The notes: a model not told the origin generated them from the sequence alone. Positions 45,177-54,321 are shown, numbered from the stretch's first letter. The stretch is 64,000 nt of DNA from Acidilobus saccharovorans 345-15 (GCF_000144915.1 NC_014374.1:992001-1056000); one strand, 5' to 3'. Numbers and translations: made by a program.

Positions 45177-45286
45177 GTGTCCCTGATAGATAGTTTAAAC
45201 CCTAATATTAAATGAGTTAAATTTAGGGACACATATAACAAAAAGGTTATAAGGCTGCTTAAATCTGAGCCCCTAGGTGAACCTAA

Positions 45287-45553
45287 ATGAGCGAGTACCT
45301 CTCTCAGGTCAGAGAGATGCTCTCTAAGGACGCCGGCAAGTACAACATAAAGGTCGAGAACAAGGGTAAGAACGCCCTCTCGATAACTCGCGAGGGCTCT
45401 GAGCTCATGAGCATCCGTGACGCCGACGACAACGTGGAGCTGACGTTCAGGGGACAGAAGTACACTTATGATAAGTGGTATACAAAGCCACAACACCTTG
45501 TTCAGGTAATAATAAATGTTCTAAATGCCAACACGCAGCAGAACGACGCTTAA
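45287..45553 (+). CDS. Small conserved-looking protein, unknown
   Basis: 88 aa, charged, alpha-beta-alpha pattern (YLSQVREMLSKDAGKYNI, MSIRDADDNVELTFRGQKYTYDKW, LVQVIINVLNANTQQ). A TATA box (GCTTAAAT about 30 nt upstream) and AGGTGA before the ATG support expression. No family is recognised. It is convergent with cren7, separated by 67 nt with T/A-runs. Confidence 0.7.
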   Translation: MSEYLSQVREMLSKDAGKYNIKVENKGKNALSITREGSELMSIRDADDNVELTFRGQKYTYDKWYTKPQHLVQVIINVLNANTQQNDA

Positions 45554-45620
45554 CGAACAGAGTCAAAAACAAAAGAAAACGTTTTATTAACTTCTGCATT
45601 TGTCCCTAACGTCCAGCCAG

Positions 45621-45806
45621 TTACTTAGCTGGGTAGTCGTCAGGGACCTTAGCCCTGAAGAACTTGCCGCTCTCAGGGCTCTTGAAGAGGCCTATCTTGA
45701 CGCCCTTCCTAGTCTTAGGCGCCAGAGTCCAGACCTTTATGGGCGAGAGCTCTACCTCCTTGCCCGTAGTTGGATCCTTTACCTTTACAGCCGGGAGCTT
45801 GGACAT
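45621..45806 (-). CDS. cren7: Chromatin protein Cren7
   Basis: Crenarchaeal double-stranded DNA-binding, bending protein of 61 aa with an SH3-like barrel. The sequence [18 protein letters not shown] then [13 protein letters not shown] is diagnostic, including the DNA-intercalating Leu and flanking basic residues. It has a strong site GGGAGGTG upstream of the ATG. Confidence 0.96.
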   Translation of the reverse strand: MSKLPAVKVKDPTTGKEVELSPIKVWTLAPKTRKGVKIGLFKSPESGKFFRAKVPDDYPAK

Positions 45807-46002
45807 CTACCACACACCTCCCTTGGTCTCGTGCTGTATTGTTTTCAACCTAAGCTATTAAGTGTTATTGGAGCAACTTAAAATAAATTAAGGAGCTATG
45901 CTAAAGAACTTTAAAAGTATTATTAAAGGTTTCCTTTAATAGTAGTGGGACCATCTGTCGTGATGCGCCCGTTAGTCGCCTGAGCTCCAGAGCGGTAAAC
46001 CA
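45807..46002. other. Intergenic region with perfect hairpin
   Basis: TATTAAAGG (45921-45929) and CCTTTAATA (45933-45941) form a perfect 9-bp stem with a TTT loop, extendable to about 12 pairs. It may end the minus-strand transporter transcript or be an operator for cren7. A TATA-like ACTTAATAGC for cren7 lies at about 45850-45859. Confidence 0.5.
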
Positions 46003-46620
46003 CTAGAAAATCTTAATGAGAAGCGCTAAAAAGAACAACAGAGTTGCAACGCCCAACAATGAATCTAAGATCTTGGCTAGATTTGCGGGCACCTTAGAAG
46101 CCAGCGTTCCTATGGCTGGCATGACTAGCGAGGACGCGGCGGAGAACGCTAACAGGATGAACGCGCCTTCATAAGTTCCTGAAGCTATTGCCATAACTAG
46201 CACCAGCAGCTTCGATGGAGTTATCGCTAATGCTCCCTGAGCCAGACCGCTTCCACTAGCTGATATCTCCATTTCTTTGCCCATCAATGATGAGTAGAGC
46301 AACATCACCGCAAATATCATACCAACCATATACCCTATTATCTCGATAACGCTTATGAAGCCCAGCCTCAGGCCAGCCTCTATAACAGCAAGAGCTAAGG
46401 GAACCGAGAGCAGAAGAAACCCGATCCCGTGAAGCGCACCAAAGTAGAGCACGTCTCTACGAGATCTCATCAACCTCATAGCAACTATGTGATCTGGCTC
46501 CGCGGCGTGCTCCGCTCCCATAGCTGCCGCTATTGCCATCTCCTCCCAGTAGCTGTACACTAAGCCCTCCCCTCTGCTATGAACTCTCTTAAAAAGCGCC
46601 TGCCCTTGTGAGAATTTCAT
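46003..46620 (-). CDS. Nickel/cobalt transporter-like membrane protein
   Basis: About six transmembrane helices in 205 aa. The motif MGAEHAAEPDHIVAMR matches the Hx(4)DH-type signature of HoxN/NicO/UreH metal transporters, and LYFGALHGIGFLL matches their second His region. It probably moves Ni2+ or Co2+ across the membrane. The N-terminal 25 residues before the helix may be overcalled; MAIAAAMGAE is an alternative start. No urease or hydrogenase genes are near. Confidence 0.72.
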   Translation of the reverse strand: MKFSQGQALFKRVHSRGEGLVYSYWEEMAIAAAMGAEHAAEPDHIVAMRLMRSRRDVLYFGALHGIGFLLLSVPLALAVIEAGLRLGFISVIEIIGYMVGMIFAVMLLYSSLMGKEMEISASGSGLAQGALAITPSKLLVLVMAIASGTYEGAFILLAFSAASSLVMPAIGTLASKVPANLAKILDSLLGVATLLFFLALLIKIF

Positions 46621-46695
46621 TACTCCAAAGCGTTTTGAAACGCTGCAGGCCGAGGCCTAAAGTAGATGTTGCGAAGTCAAGGAGCCCTTCAGGGC

Positions 46696-46801
<106 letters not shown>

Positions 46802-46900
46802 CAGCCAGGAGGCATAGAGCAAGGAGACCCGCTTAAGAATCTTTATGAGAAAGCCTGTTTAGACAGCTGTCTATAGAGCTACGGTCAAGTGTCTATATGC

Positions 46901-46908
46901 TTTTTAAC
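46901..46908 (+). promoter_or_regulatory. TATA box of the mevalonate operon
   Basis: TTTTTAAC is centred about 26 nt before the GTG start at 46930, so the first gene is probably leaderless. Confidence 0.55.
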
Positions 46909-46929
46909 CCGTAGGGCAAGGGTCCCACG

Positions 46930-47994
46930 GTGCTATTCGTGTCAGGACCTAGAGCGGGCATACATGGCTGGGGGGCTTACATCCCAGCCTATAGGCTTCC
47001 CATGAGTGAGATAGCGAGGATCTGGGGCTGGCACCCAGAGCAGTATAAGGGGCTGGCCGTGGAGGAGAAGGCTGTTGCTGGCCCCGACGAGGACTCCACT
47101 ACAATGGGTTATGAGGCGGCCAGGAACGCCATAGCCAGGGCTCAAATAAAGCCCAGCGAAATACAGTCAGTGTTCTTTGGAACGGAGTCCAAACCATACG
47201 CTGTCAAGCCCAGCGCCACCATAATTGCCGAGGCCCTTGGTATAACTCCATATACTATGGCAAGCGACCTTGAGTTCGCCTGCAGGGCCGCGAGCGAGGG
47301 CATGAGAGCCCTGCAAGGGATGGTCGCCTCAGGCCTCATAAAGTATGGCCTTGTGATTGGCAGCGACACAGCGCAGGCAAATCCAGGCGACGTGTTGGAG
47401 TTCACAGCTGCAAGCGGCGCCGCGGCCTTTGTTATAGGCCCCGAGAGGGGCTCAGCGGCCATAATTGAGGACTCCGTTACCTTTGTGACGGACACCCCTG
47501 ACTTCTGGAGGAGGGCTCAGGAGCCCTACCCCCTTCACGGCGAGGGTTTCACAGGCGAACCGGCCTACTTCTATCATATAGAGAATGCCGTTAAGGCCCT
47601 CTTCGAGAGGACCGGCCTGAGGCCCAACGACTTCAAATATGCCATATTCCATCAGCCCAACGGCAAGTTCCCAGTTAAGGTTGGCACAGACCTGGGCTTT
47701 ACTATGGATCAGCTCAAGGAAGGCCTGGTGACGCCTATGATAGGGAACACTTACAATGCCAGCGCGCTTCTAGGCCTTGCGAAGGTACTCGATAAAGCTA
47801 AGCCAGGGGACAGGATACTCCTGGCGCCCTTTGGCAGCGGCGCCGGCAGCGACGCGTATTCTATAGTGGTCACGGACTCCATCGAGGAGAGGAAGGCCCT
47901 GGCACCCACCGTTGAACAGTATCTTGCACGCAAGGTGGTGATCGACTACGGCTTCTACTCAAAGAGCAGGGGCATCATCTTTACAATTAAGTAG
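46930..47994 (+). CDS. Hydroxymethylglutaryl-CoA synthase
   Basis: Condenses acetyl-CoA with acetoacetyl-CoA. The catalytic Cys118 lies in SDLEFACRAASEGM; other landmarks are IHGWGAYIPAYRLP, EKAVAGPDEDSTTMG and YAIFHQPNGKFP with the catalytic His. It is 354 aa, archaeal size. It is first of HMGS-thiolase-DUF35-HMGR; in archaea the first three products form a substrate-channelling complex. The GTG start is leaderless. Confidence 0.95.
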   Translation: MLFVSGPRAGIHGWGAYIPAYRLPMSEIARIWGWHPEQYKGLAVEEKAVAGPDEDSTTMGYEAARNAIARAQIKPSEIQSVFFGTESKPYAVKPSATIIAEALGITPYTMASDLEFACRAASEGMRALQGMVASGLIKYGLVIGSDTAQANPGDVLEFTAASGAAAFVIGPERGSAAIIEDSVTFVTDTPDFWRRAQEPYPLHGEGFTGEPAYFYHIENAVKALFERTGLRPNDFKYAIFHQPNGKFPVKVGTDLGFTMDQLKEGLVTPMIGNTYNASALLGLAKVLDKAKPGDRILLAPFGSGAGSDAYSIVVTDSIEERKALAPTVEQYLARKVVIDYGFYSKSRGIIFTIK

Positions 47995-48005
47995 GGGGTG
48001 AGACT

Positions 48006-49151
48006 ATGGCCTCGTACATAGAAGGCGTTGGAATGGTAAAGGTTGAGAGGCATTATGAGAAGGACCTCTATCAGCTGGCTGCGGAGGCGGCCTTCAACGC
48101 AATTGACCAGGCTGGAGGCGCCTCGGGAATAGACTACATAGTTGTGTCTAACGCGCTCAGCAGTGTGCAGGACGAGCAGCTCGACCTTGGGGGCTACATC
48201 GCCCTAAGTTTAGGGCTCAGGGGCGTCAGAGCCCTGAAGGTGGAGGCTGGCGAAGCCTCAGGTTTAGCTGCAGTTGCCGTGGCGCACTCTCTAATAGAGT
48301 CCAACGTAGCTGACAAAGTTTTAGTCGTGGGCGTTGAAAAGGTTACGGAGTTCCAGAGCTCAAAGACTTACAGACATCTGCAAATGGTATTTGACGCCAA
48401 CAGTAGGTCCTTCTATAACGTGGGCTTCGCTGCTGACGCTGCCATGCTTACTAGAATTTACATGGACACATACAACGTCGACCGCGACCTGTTATCCTAC
48501 TGGCCCGCACTAATGCATAACAACGCCAAGGAGAACCCCTATGCAATGCTTAACTTCGCCATAAAGCCGGATAGGGTGTCCAAGTCGCAGGTTATGGCAG
48601 ACCCCATAACTCTGCTCGACAGCTACCCCTTAGGCGACGGCGCAGCGGCCCTGCTGCTCTCCAGCAAGGACTCGTCCAAGAGCCCAATGGCCAAAATAAC
48701 CGCCGTTGAGTCAGCCTCAGGCCTTGGATCCCTGGAGCTGGCGGACGACCCACTCATAATAGACAGCCTGGCCGAGGCCTACAGGAGGCTTCAGAACATC
48801 GCATCAACTGATGGCGTTGACGTTATAGAGCTCCACGACTCGTTTACTATAATGGGGCTGCTCACCCTCGAAACCATAGGATTAGCGCCCCGCGGCAAGG
48901 CTGCAGAGCTAGTTGCCAATGGCAGGTTCTCCGCGGGTGGTGAGGGGCCAGTGGTGAACCCCAGCGGAGGCCTCAAGGCTAGGGGGCACCCCATAGGGGC
49001 CACCGGCGTCTACCAGGTGGCCGAGGTAGCCCTGCAGGTCGCCGGCAAGTTCCCAGGACTGCAGGTGAGGGGGGCAAGGAAGGGACTGGCTGTCTCAATC
49101 AACGGCGTGGGCTCCAACTCTTATGTTGCGCTTGTGGAGGGGGTGGAGTGA
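48006..49151 (+). CDS. Thiolase-family protein, probable acetoacetyl-CoA thiolase partner of HMGS
   Basis: SCP2-type archaeal thiolase fold, 381 aa. The C-terminal catalytic region is normal: NPSGGLKARGHPIGATG with the His, and the HDSFTIMGLL segment. At the position where I expect the nucleophilic Cys (pattern 'VEAACASG') the sequence reads VEAGEASG, giving Glu83. Either the nucleophile has been lost or my alignment by eye is shifted. It lies 11 nt after HMGS and is followed by DUF35 2 nt on. A GGGGGTGAG ribosome site precedes the ATG. Confidence 0.88.
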   Translation: MASYIEGVGMVKVERHYEKDLYQLAAEAAFNAIDQAGGASGIDYIVVSNALSSVQDEQLDLGGYIALSLGLRGVRALKVEAGEASGLAAVAVAHSLIESNVADKVLVVGVEKVTEFQSSKTYRHLQMVFDANSRSFYNVGFAADAAMLTRIYMDTYNVDRDLLSYWPALMHNNAKENPYAMLNFAIKPDRVSKSQVMADPITLLDSYPLGDGAAALLLSSKDSSKSPMAKITAVESASGLGSLELADDPLIIDSLAEAYRRLQNIASTDGVDVIELHDSFTIMGLLTLETIGLAPRGKAAELVANGRFSAGGEGPVVNPSGGLKARGHPIGATGVYQVAEVALQVAGKFPGLQVRGARKGLAVSINGVGSNSYVALVEGVE

Positions 49152-49152
49152 G

Positions 49153-49572
49153 ATGTCCATGGATCTCTCGGTTCCTAGGTACTGGAGGATGAAGCTCTCC
49201 CTTTACAGGCTCCAGGGGGCCAAGTGCAAGGCCTGCGGCCGCGTGCACTTCCCTCCAAGGCAGGCATGCCCATACTGCGGCAGCCGCGACCTAGAGCTCG
49301 TGGACCTGCCAAAGAGGGGCAGGCTAATTTCATACACTGCAGTCTATGCTATTCCTGAGGGCGCCAAAGAGTACTCGCCGGTGTACGTGGGGCTAATAGA
49401 CCTTGGAGCCGCTAAGGTCGTGGCTGAGCTAACCGACGTCACTGACCCTTCAAAGCTCAAGAAAGGCCTAGAGGTTGAGGCCGTGTTGAGGAGGACCAGG
49501 GTAGACAGGGAAGCAGGACTAATATACTATGCACTGAAGTTCAGGCCCTCCATGGGTGTACCTGATGTCTAA
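49153..49572 (+). CDS. DUF35 OB-fold zinc-ribbon protein
   Basis: CoA-binding scaffold of the archaeal thiolase/HMGS complex. The N-terminal rubredoxin-like zinc ribbon has CKACGRVHFPPRQACPYCG, followed by an OB fold (GRLISYTAVYAIPEGAKEYS). I use the ATG at 49153, two bases after the thiolase stop; an upstream frame would run into thiolase. The stop overlaps HMG-CoA reductase by 8 nt. Confidence 0.93.
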   Translation: MSMDLSVPRYWRMKLSLYRLQGAKCKACGRVHFPPRQACPYCGSRDLELVDLPKRGRLISYTAVYAIPEGAKEYSPVYVGLIDLGAAKVVAELTDVTDPSKLKKGLEVEAVLRRTRVDREAGLIYYALKFRPSMGVPDV

Positions 49573-50815
49573 CGAGGAGCTGAGCTCCAAAGTTGAAGAG
49601 GCCCTTTCCAAGCTCGAGTCCGGGGAGCTCAGCTTCAGCAAGCTTGACTCCTTTCTTGGTAACCCTAACTTAGCGGCCCTCGTCAGAAGGCTGTTCCTTG
49701 AAAGAAAGTACAACGTGAGGCTGACCTCCATAGCGTCAACAGTCATAGACTTCGTTGGGGTTGTTGGGCATAATATAGAGAACCCCATAGGCGCGGCACA
49801 GATACCTCTTGGCGTTGTTGGGCCCCTCAAAGTGCAGGGAGACTATGCAAGAGGGGAATTCTATGTACCTATGGCCACTACTGAGGGGGCGCTTGTAGCT
49901 GGAGTTAATAGAGGTGTCAAGGCAGTAACTATGAGCGGAGGCGCCAGGTCGAAGGTTTTATATGATGGCATGACAAGGGCGCCAATAATATGGACTCCGA
50001 GCGTAGTCGAAGCCCAGTCCCTGGCGTCCTGGATAAAGGGTAACATAGGCGCCTTAAGGGAGGAGGTTAAGAAGGTCACCCGCCATGGCGAGCTCGTTGA
50101 TGTGCAGACTTACATCGTAGGTAACATCCTGTGGCCGAGGTTCGTGTTCAGGACGGGTGACGCCATGGGTATGAACATCGCAACCATAGCATCCGATTTG
50201 CTCTGTAGCTATATAGATGAGCACTACAAGGGTGAGCATCGCTGTCTCAGCGTCAGTGGCAACCTGTGCAGTGATAAGAAGCCAAGCAGCATAAACAGGC
50301 TTTTGGGAAGAGGCAAGTACGTGGTCTCAGAGGCCATAGTCAAGGGCGACGTGCTAAGGGACCTCATGAGGACTACGCCGGAGAGCGTGGACTTCATAAA
50401 CAAATCAAAGAACCTTCTTGGCAACGCGGTGGCTGGAAGCCCCAGCTTTAATGGCCATGTTGCCAACATAATAGCGGCGATATTCATAGCCACAGGCCAA
50501 GATGTGGCGCAAGTCGTTGAAAGCAGCATGGCCTACACTTGGACCGAGGTCAGGGGCAACGACCTCTACATATCGGTTACCCTTCCCAGCCTTGAGGTAG
50601 GCACCGTCGGCGGCGGCACCTGGCTTCCAACACAGCGGGAGGCCCTGGAGCTCCTGGGAGTGGCCGGCGGCGGGAACCCCCCAGGAGTTAACGCACTTAA
50701 GCTGGCAGAAATAGTCGCGGCCGTCGCCTTGGCCGGCGAGCTCAACCTCCTGGCTTCCCAGGTTACTGGGGAGCTCGCAAAGGCACATGAAAGGCTAGGA
50801 AGGGGCCGCGGCTAA
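49565..50815 (+). CDS. hmgA: HMG-CoA reductase, class I
   Basis: NADPH-dependent synthesis of mevalonate, the committed step to archaeal isoprenoid lipids. Class I landmarks: ENPIGAAQIPLGVVGPL, the catalytic Glu in PMATTEGALVAGVNRG, GDAMGMNIAT with the Asp, and LEVGTVGGGTWLPTQ. It is about 416 aa, soluble with no membrane domain. The ATG at 49565 is preferred over a GTG three codons earlier. It ends 4 nt into the convergent dehydrogenase. Confidence 0.96.
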   Translation: MSNEELSSKVEEALSKLESGELSFSKLDSFLGNPNLAALVRRLFLERKYNVRLTSIASTVIDFVGVVGHNIENPIGAAQIPLGVVGPLKVQGDYARGEFYVPMATTEGALVAGVNRGVKAVTMSGGARSKVLYDGMTRAPIIWTPSVVEAQSLASWIKGNIGALREEVKKVTRHGELVDVQTYIVGNILWPRFVFRTGDAMGMNIATIASDLLCSYIDEHYKGEHRCLSVSGNLCSDKKPSSINRLLGRGKYVVSEAIVKGDVLRDLMRTTPESVDFINKSKNLLGNAVAGSPSFNGHVANIIAAIFIATGQDVAQVVESSMAYTWTEVRGNDLYISVTLPSLEVGTVGGGTWLPTQREALELLGVAGGGNPPGVNALKLAEIVAAVALAGELNLLASQVTGELAKAHERLGRGRG

Positions 50816-51690
50816 CGTTGTTGGGAGAGCTTTCTGTAGAACTCGGCTATCGCTGAGACGTCAAAGTCCCCTAGTCCTAGCCCCTCGGACATCCTAAACA
50901 TATTGGATGCTAGGGATGTCAGGGGCACCGGCACTCCCAGCTTCTGCGCCTCCCTGATCATAATCTCTGTGTCCTTCCTCATGTGCTTAAGGGCGAACTG
51001 CACGCTGTAATCAGAGTTCAGCATTTTAGGCACCTTAAGCGAGCTGCTGGGCGACCTGGTGCCGCTGATGTTAAGAAATAGATCTATTATCTGGTCTGGC
51101 GAGAGCCCTGCCCTCAAGGCGAAGTTTATCGCCTCCGCGAGGCCGTTCATAAATATGGCAAATATCATGTTTCCGGCCAACTTCATGTAAAGCCCCATGC
51201 CGTTAGGCCCCACGTAAACTACCCTGCCGCTGGTGGCGCTCAGTATAGGCTCGACCTCCGCATAGCGATCCTTCGGCCCTCCTACAAGAACGGTGATCCT
51301 CTTCTGCTCGACGTCTACAGACGTGCCCATCATGGGCGCATCAAACATCACCCCTCCGACGTTACTAACCTCTTTAGCCAACGAGACGCTGGTGGTGGGG
51401 GATATGGTTGACATATCTATGAGCACCTTGCCTCTGAGGTGGGGCAGCAGGTTGCCGACCACGGCACTTACAGCATTATCGTCAGAGAGCACGGTAATTA
51501 TGTAGTCTACCCTATCTGCGAGATCTGATGGCGTCGCGAATACCTCGACCTGGGGATACGACCTGCGAAAGTCCTCGGCCCTGGCCCTTGTCCTGTTGTA
51601 AACTCCGGCGAGGAGGCCAGCCTTGGCCAGGTTAGCCGCTACCCTATAACCCATAACACCTAGGCCTATGACGCCTACCCTAGCCATCAT
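50812..51690 (-). CDS. Beta-hydroxyacid dehydrogenase (3-hydroxyisobutyrate dehydrogenase-like)
   Basis: NAD(P)-dependent reductase/dehydrogenase. VGVIGLGVMGYRVAANLAKAG is the dinucleotide fold, FDAPMMGTSVDVEQ stands at the substrate loop (usual DAPVSGG, here altered), and the catalytic Lys lies in GLYMKLAGNM. Glyoxylate or semialdehyde reduction are alternatives. A TATA box (CTTTTATTA about 51718-51726) favours the ATG at 51690 over one at 51714. Confidence 0.9.
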   Translation of the reverse strand: MMARVGVIGLGVMGYRVAANLAKAGLLAGVYNRTRARAEDFRRSYPQVEVFATPSDLADRVDYIITVLSDDNAVSAVVGNLLPHLRGKVLIDMSTISPTTSVSLAKEVSNVGGVMFDAPMMGTSVDVEQKRITVLVGGPKDRYAEVEPILSATSGRVVYVGPNGMGLYMKLAGNMIFAIFMNGLAEAINFALRAGLSPDQIIDLFLNISGTRSPSSSLKVPKMLNSDYSVQFALKHMRKDTEIMIREAQKLGVPVPLTSLASNMFRMSEGLGLGDFDVSAIAEFYRKLSQQR

Positions 51691-51750
51691 TAACCCGGTG
51701 CATCCTCGGCCCATAGTAATAAAAGGCTTATCTTAGTAAAGCCTCAAGGT

Positions 51751-52260
51751 CTAGCACTTAATACCCTGGGAACGGGCGCATTGACTTAGGGAACCCGCTA
51801 AGGTCTTCACCTTTGGCAGAAGCTTCCTTATGGCCTGGAGGATTAACTGGGAGTCCTTAGCGAGCTGCTCCTGGGTGAGCTGACCGCTTATTGTAGAGCT
51901 CCAGAGCCTGGCCCTGTAGGAAGTCTGATCTATTTGGACGCTGAAGTTCTTTGTGCTCACAAGGAAGGTGTCGGATCCCCTAACTATTGATAGAGCGTTG
52001 CTGCCCACCTTCCATATCTTAAGCAGGCCAGCGTCGTTCATGTAGAAGGTCTCGCCACAGCTGGCGGAGCAGAGAGAGGCCTCGTTGAGCTGAGTGCAGC
52101 CTCCTTTGGCCGATGCCAGGCACTCCACATATCTTGCTACCTGGTCCACAGCGCTGTTAAGCTCCATGATTTCAGATATCATGGAAGACACTTGCAGTGA
52201 CGCGGCCCCTTTCCTGGACGTCCTTGATATCTCTTCAAGTTTGCTGAGCGGGGAGCTCAA
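51751..52260 (-). CDS. Uncharacterised protein with paired cysteines
   Basis: 169 aa, no transmembrane helix. The N-terminal and C-terminal parts are helical, with a central beta region (GLLKIWKVGSNALSIVRGSD). Cysteines cluster (YVECLASAKGGCTQL, LCSASCGE, and CARSQGIKC at the end), suggesting disulfides or metal binding. No family is recognised. It is 37 nt upstream of the dehydrogenase gene on the same strand. Confidence 0.62.
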   Translation of the reverse strand: MSSPLSKLEEISRTSRKGAASLQVSSMISEIMELNSAVDQVARYVECLASAKGGCTQLNEASLCSASCGETFYMNDAGLLKIWKVGSNALSIVRGSDTFLVSTKNFSVQIDQTSYRARLWSSTISGQLTQEQLAKDSQLILQAIRKLLPKVKTLAGSLSQCARSQGIKC

Positions 52261-52330
52261 TATTTACACCTTGCACTGGGTAGTGCTGACTCACTTTTAA
52301 AGTCTACCAGGGAAGCTCTGACTTGGATAA

Positions 52331-52696
52331 ATGATGAGCTGCCGCTGCCACGGTAAAGAGGGCCTTGAGCTCATACTATGTCTAGCGCCTCCCCCAGGGG
52401 ATCACGAGGTATCAATTGATATAGGTAAGGGACGTGAAGTCATCATTAACTCTACAGGCATCTATGTTAGGGCGATAGTCAGCGATGATTACCTTCCTTT
52501 CATAAGGACTACATCCTTGGCAGTGAGCGAGATCACGCTGAAAAAGTTTGGCCTTAAATATGAGGACCTTCTCTGCAAGACCGTTAGGGGTCTCCTTGAA
52601 GCCTCCAATCATGGATCGGAGACTGCCGCAGCGCTGGTAAAGGAATGCAACGACATGATAACCTCGATACTTTCTAACTGCGGTGAAGGTGACTAG
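52331..52696 (+). CDS. Uncharacterised small protein
   Basis: 121 aa with an alternating strand/helix pattern (VSIDIGKGREVIINSTGIYV, SLAVSEITLKKFGLKYEDLL) and Cys at both ends (CRCHG, ILSNCGEGD). TATA-like CTTTTAAAG lies about 35 nt upstream. No family is assigned. It is followed directly by a structured noncoding stretch. Confidence 0.6.
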   Translation: MMSCRCHGKEGLELILCLAPPPGDHEVSIDIGKGREVIINSTGIYVRAIVSDDYLPFIRTTSLAVSEITLKKFGLKYEDLLCKTVRGLLEASNHGSETAAALVKECNDMITSILSNCGEGD

Positions 52697-53052
52697 GGTT
52701 CGGCCTTCGTCGTGACTAACGGTCACCTTTAATGACTGTTAGTCGCTCGGCCTCGTCACTCCTGTCCTGCTCCCCGCGCAGTCTACGGGAGCGGCTCACC
52801 TGCCACTCCCCTCGAGGACATGGGGGCTTCACTGGGCGCCTTCCTCCACCTCGCGACTGCTCGTAGACTTCACGGCGGCGCCCCCTTCTACATCATTAGA
52901 GGCAACAGCAGAGCACGTAAAATTCACGGTTTATCAGAAGCCGCTGACGACGGCACACGGCACCGGCCTACTTGATTGCATTAAGGGGATTAGAGGTAGT
53001 TAAAATAACGGGCAGTTACGTAGATGTGTTACAGGCAGCCAACTTGGCAACA
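52697..53052. ncRNA. GC-rich, highly structured noncoding region (candidate RNA)
   Basis: No ORF is supported. Inverted repeats are dense: a 12-position stem GACTAACGGTCA/TGACTGTTAGTC (52714-52744), GGGAGcGGC/GCCaCTCCC (52787-52810), a long-range AGTCTACG/CGTAGACT (52780-52787 with 52862-52869), and GGGGGC/GCCCCC (52822-52827 with 52880-52885). On the minus strand a TATA-like TTATTTTAACTA precedes it, and GGAGGAAGG is weakly reminiscent of RNase P CR-I, but I cannot confirm any known family. Strand evidence is mixed. Confidence 0.4.
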
Positions 53053-53060
53053 CTTAATAT
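53053..53060 (+). promoter_or_regulatory. TATA box of acyl-CoA dehydrogenase gene
   Basis: CTTAATAT is centred about 26 nt before the GTG at 53083, implying a leaderless message. Confidence 0.55.
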
Positions 53061-53082
53061 TTTCCTCTCCTAGGCTACCCCG

Positions 53083-54321
53083 GTGAATGCGTTGGACTTC
53101 GAGCTATCTCAGGATGAGAAGCTGTTTAAGCAGTCGGTCCACGAGTTCCTCTCCAAGGAACTGGCACCTATATGGAGCGACATGGACGCCAAGAAAATGA
53201 TACCTACGGACCTTATCCATAGAATGGGTGAGCAGGGCCTCTTTGCAATCCCGGTGCCGGAGCAGTACGGGGGGCAGGGAGGCAGCTTCCTGCTGGCAGC
53301 GTTGGCTGTTGAGGAGGTGGCTTACAATGACCCTGCCGTGGCCACGGCTGTCTTTACACTGCTTAACAATGCGTGGCCATACATACTTTACCTTTACGGT
53401 AACGAGGAGGTGAAACAGGAGATACTGCCCCTAGTGGGCAGAGGCAGGGCGTTCTTTGGCATAGCCTCCACGGAACCGACCGGCGGCAGCGACGTTGCAG
53501 GGGAGCGAACGTCAGCTGTTAAGGACGCCAATGGCATCTACAGGGTTTCAGGGGAGAAAGTTTACATAAGCGGCGTCAGGGAAGCCATAGAACAGCTAGA
53601 CCTGGGCTCCTGGTACCTGATAGCCCGCACCTCGCCCGAGCCTGGCCACAGGGCCCTCACAGGATTTGCCTTCATAGGCAACTACAGAGGTAAGAGGCCA
53701 GAAGGCTTTGAGTACTCGATACTCAATACCATAGGAAGGCACGCCATATCAACGGGTACTCTCAAGTTCAACGGAACCCCTGTGGAGAGCAGATACGTGA
53801 TCGGCCAGGAGGGAAGGGGGTTCTACATAGCCATGGAGGGCTTCTCGCTGGCCAGGGTTCTCGTCAGCGCGGCTAACATAGGTGCTGCCCAGTGGGCCTT
53901 GGAGACCGCAATCAGCTATGCCAGGGAGCGTAAACTCTTTGGTGACAAGCCCATAGCCTCCTACCAGGGCGTCAGCTTCCCAATAGCTGAGGTGGCCTCA
54001 AAGCTGGAGGCTGCCAGGCTACTCGTCTACAAGGCCGCACAGGTGGCTGACAGAATTTACATAAAGAAGGAGGCGGGCCTAAGACCTCATGACCTTGACT
54101 ACTGGGCCTCCGCCGCCAAGATAGAGGCCGTTGAGACTGCCCTAAATGCTGCTGAGGTCCTAATGAAGACCTACGGCGCGCTGGCCTACACTGAGGAGGC
54201 TAACGTGTTCAGGAACCTCCTGGGCGTGCTGTCGTACTTCGTGGGAGCTGAGGGGACGCAGAACATAATGAGGTACATAGTGGCGAGGGAGCTCATAGGA
54301 AAGGACTACGTTAAAGGCTAA
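53083..54321 (+). CDS. Acyl-CoA dehydrogenase
   Basis: FAD-dependent alpha,beta-dehydrogenation of acyl-CoA. Family motifs run in order: FLSKELAPIWSDMD start, PVPEQYGGQGGSFL, FFGIASTEPTGGSDV (signature 1), GFYIAMEGFSLARVLVSAANIG, RKLFGDKPIASYQGVSFPIAEVA (two halves) and LMKTYGALAYTEEANVFR. It is 412 aa. It probably works with the HAD/ECH fusion at 43-45 kb in short-chain acyl-CoA degradation. The stop overlaps the convergent alcohol dehydrogenase by 4 nt. Confidence 0.94.
   Translation: MNALDFELSQDEKLFKQSVHEFLSKELAPIWSDMDAKKMIPTDLIHRMGEQGLFAIPVPEQYGGQGGSFLLAALAVEEVAYNDPAVATAVFTLLNNAWPYILYLYGNEEVKQEILPLVGRGRAFFGIASTEPTGGSDVAGERTSAVKDANGIYRVSGEKVYISGVREAIEQLDLGSWYLIARTSPEPGHRALTGFAFIGNYRGKRPEGFEYSILNTIGRHAISTGTLKFNGTPVESRYVIGQEGRGFYIAMEGFSLARVLVSAANIGAAQWALETAISYARERKLFGDKPIASYQGVSFPIAEVASKLEAARLLVYKAAQVADRIYIKKEAGLRPHDLDYWASAAKIEAVETALNAAEVLMKTYGALAYTEEANVFRNLLGVLSYFVGAEGTQNIMRYIVARELIGKDYVKG

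Noticed and set aside
45600-45881. 93-codon plus-strand ORF opposite cren7
   Set aside because: Antisense shadow of the clearly conserved Cren7 gene.
45958-45985. GTGATGC ... CTGA resembling half of a C/D RNA
   Set aside because: C box is imperfect and there is no second half before the neighbouring gene.
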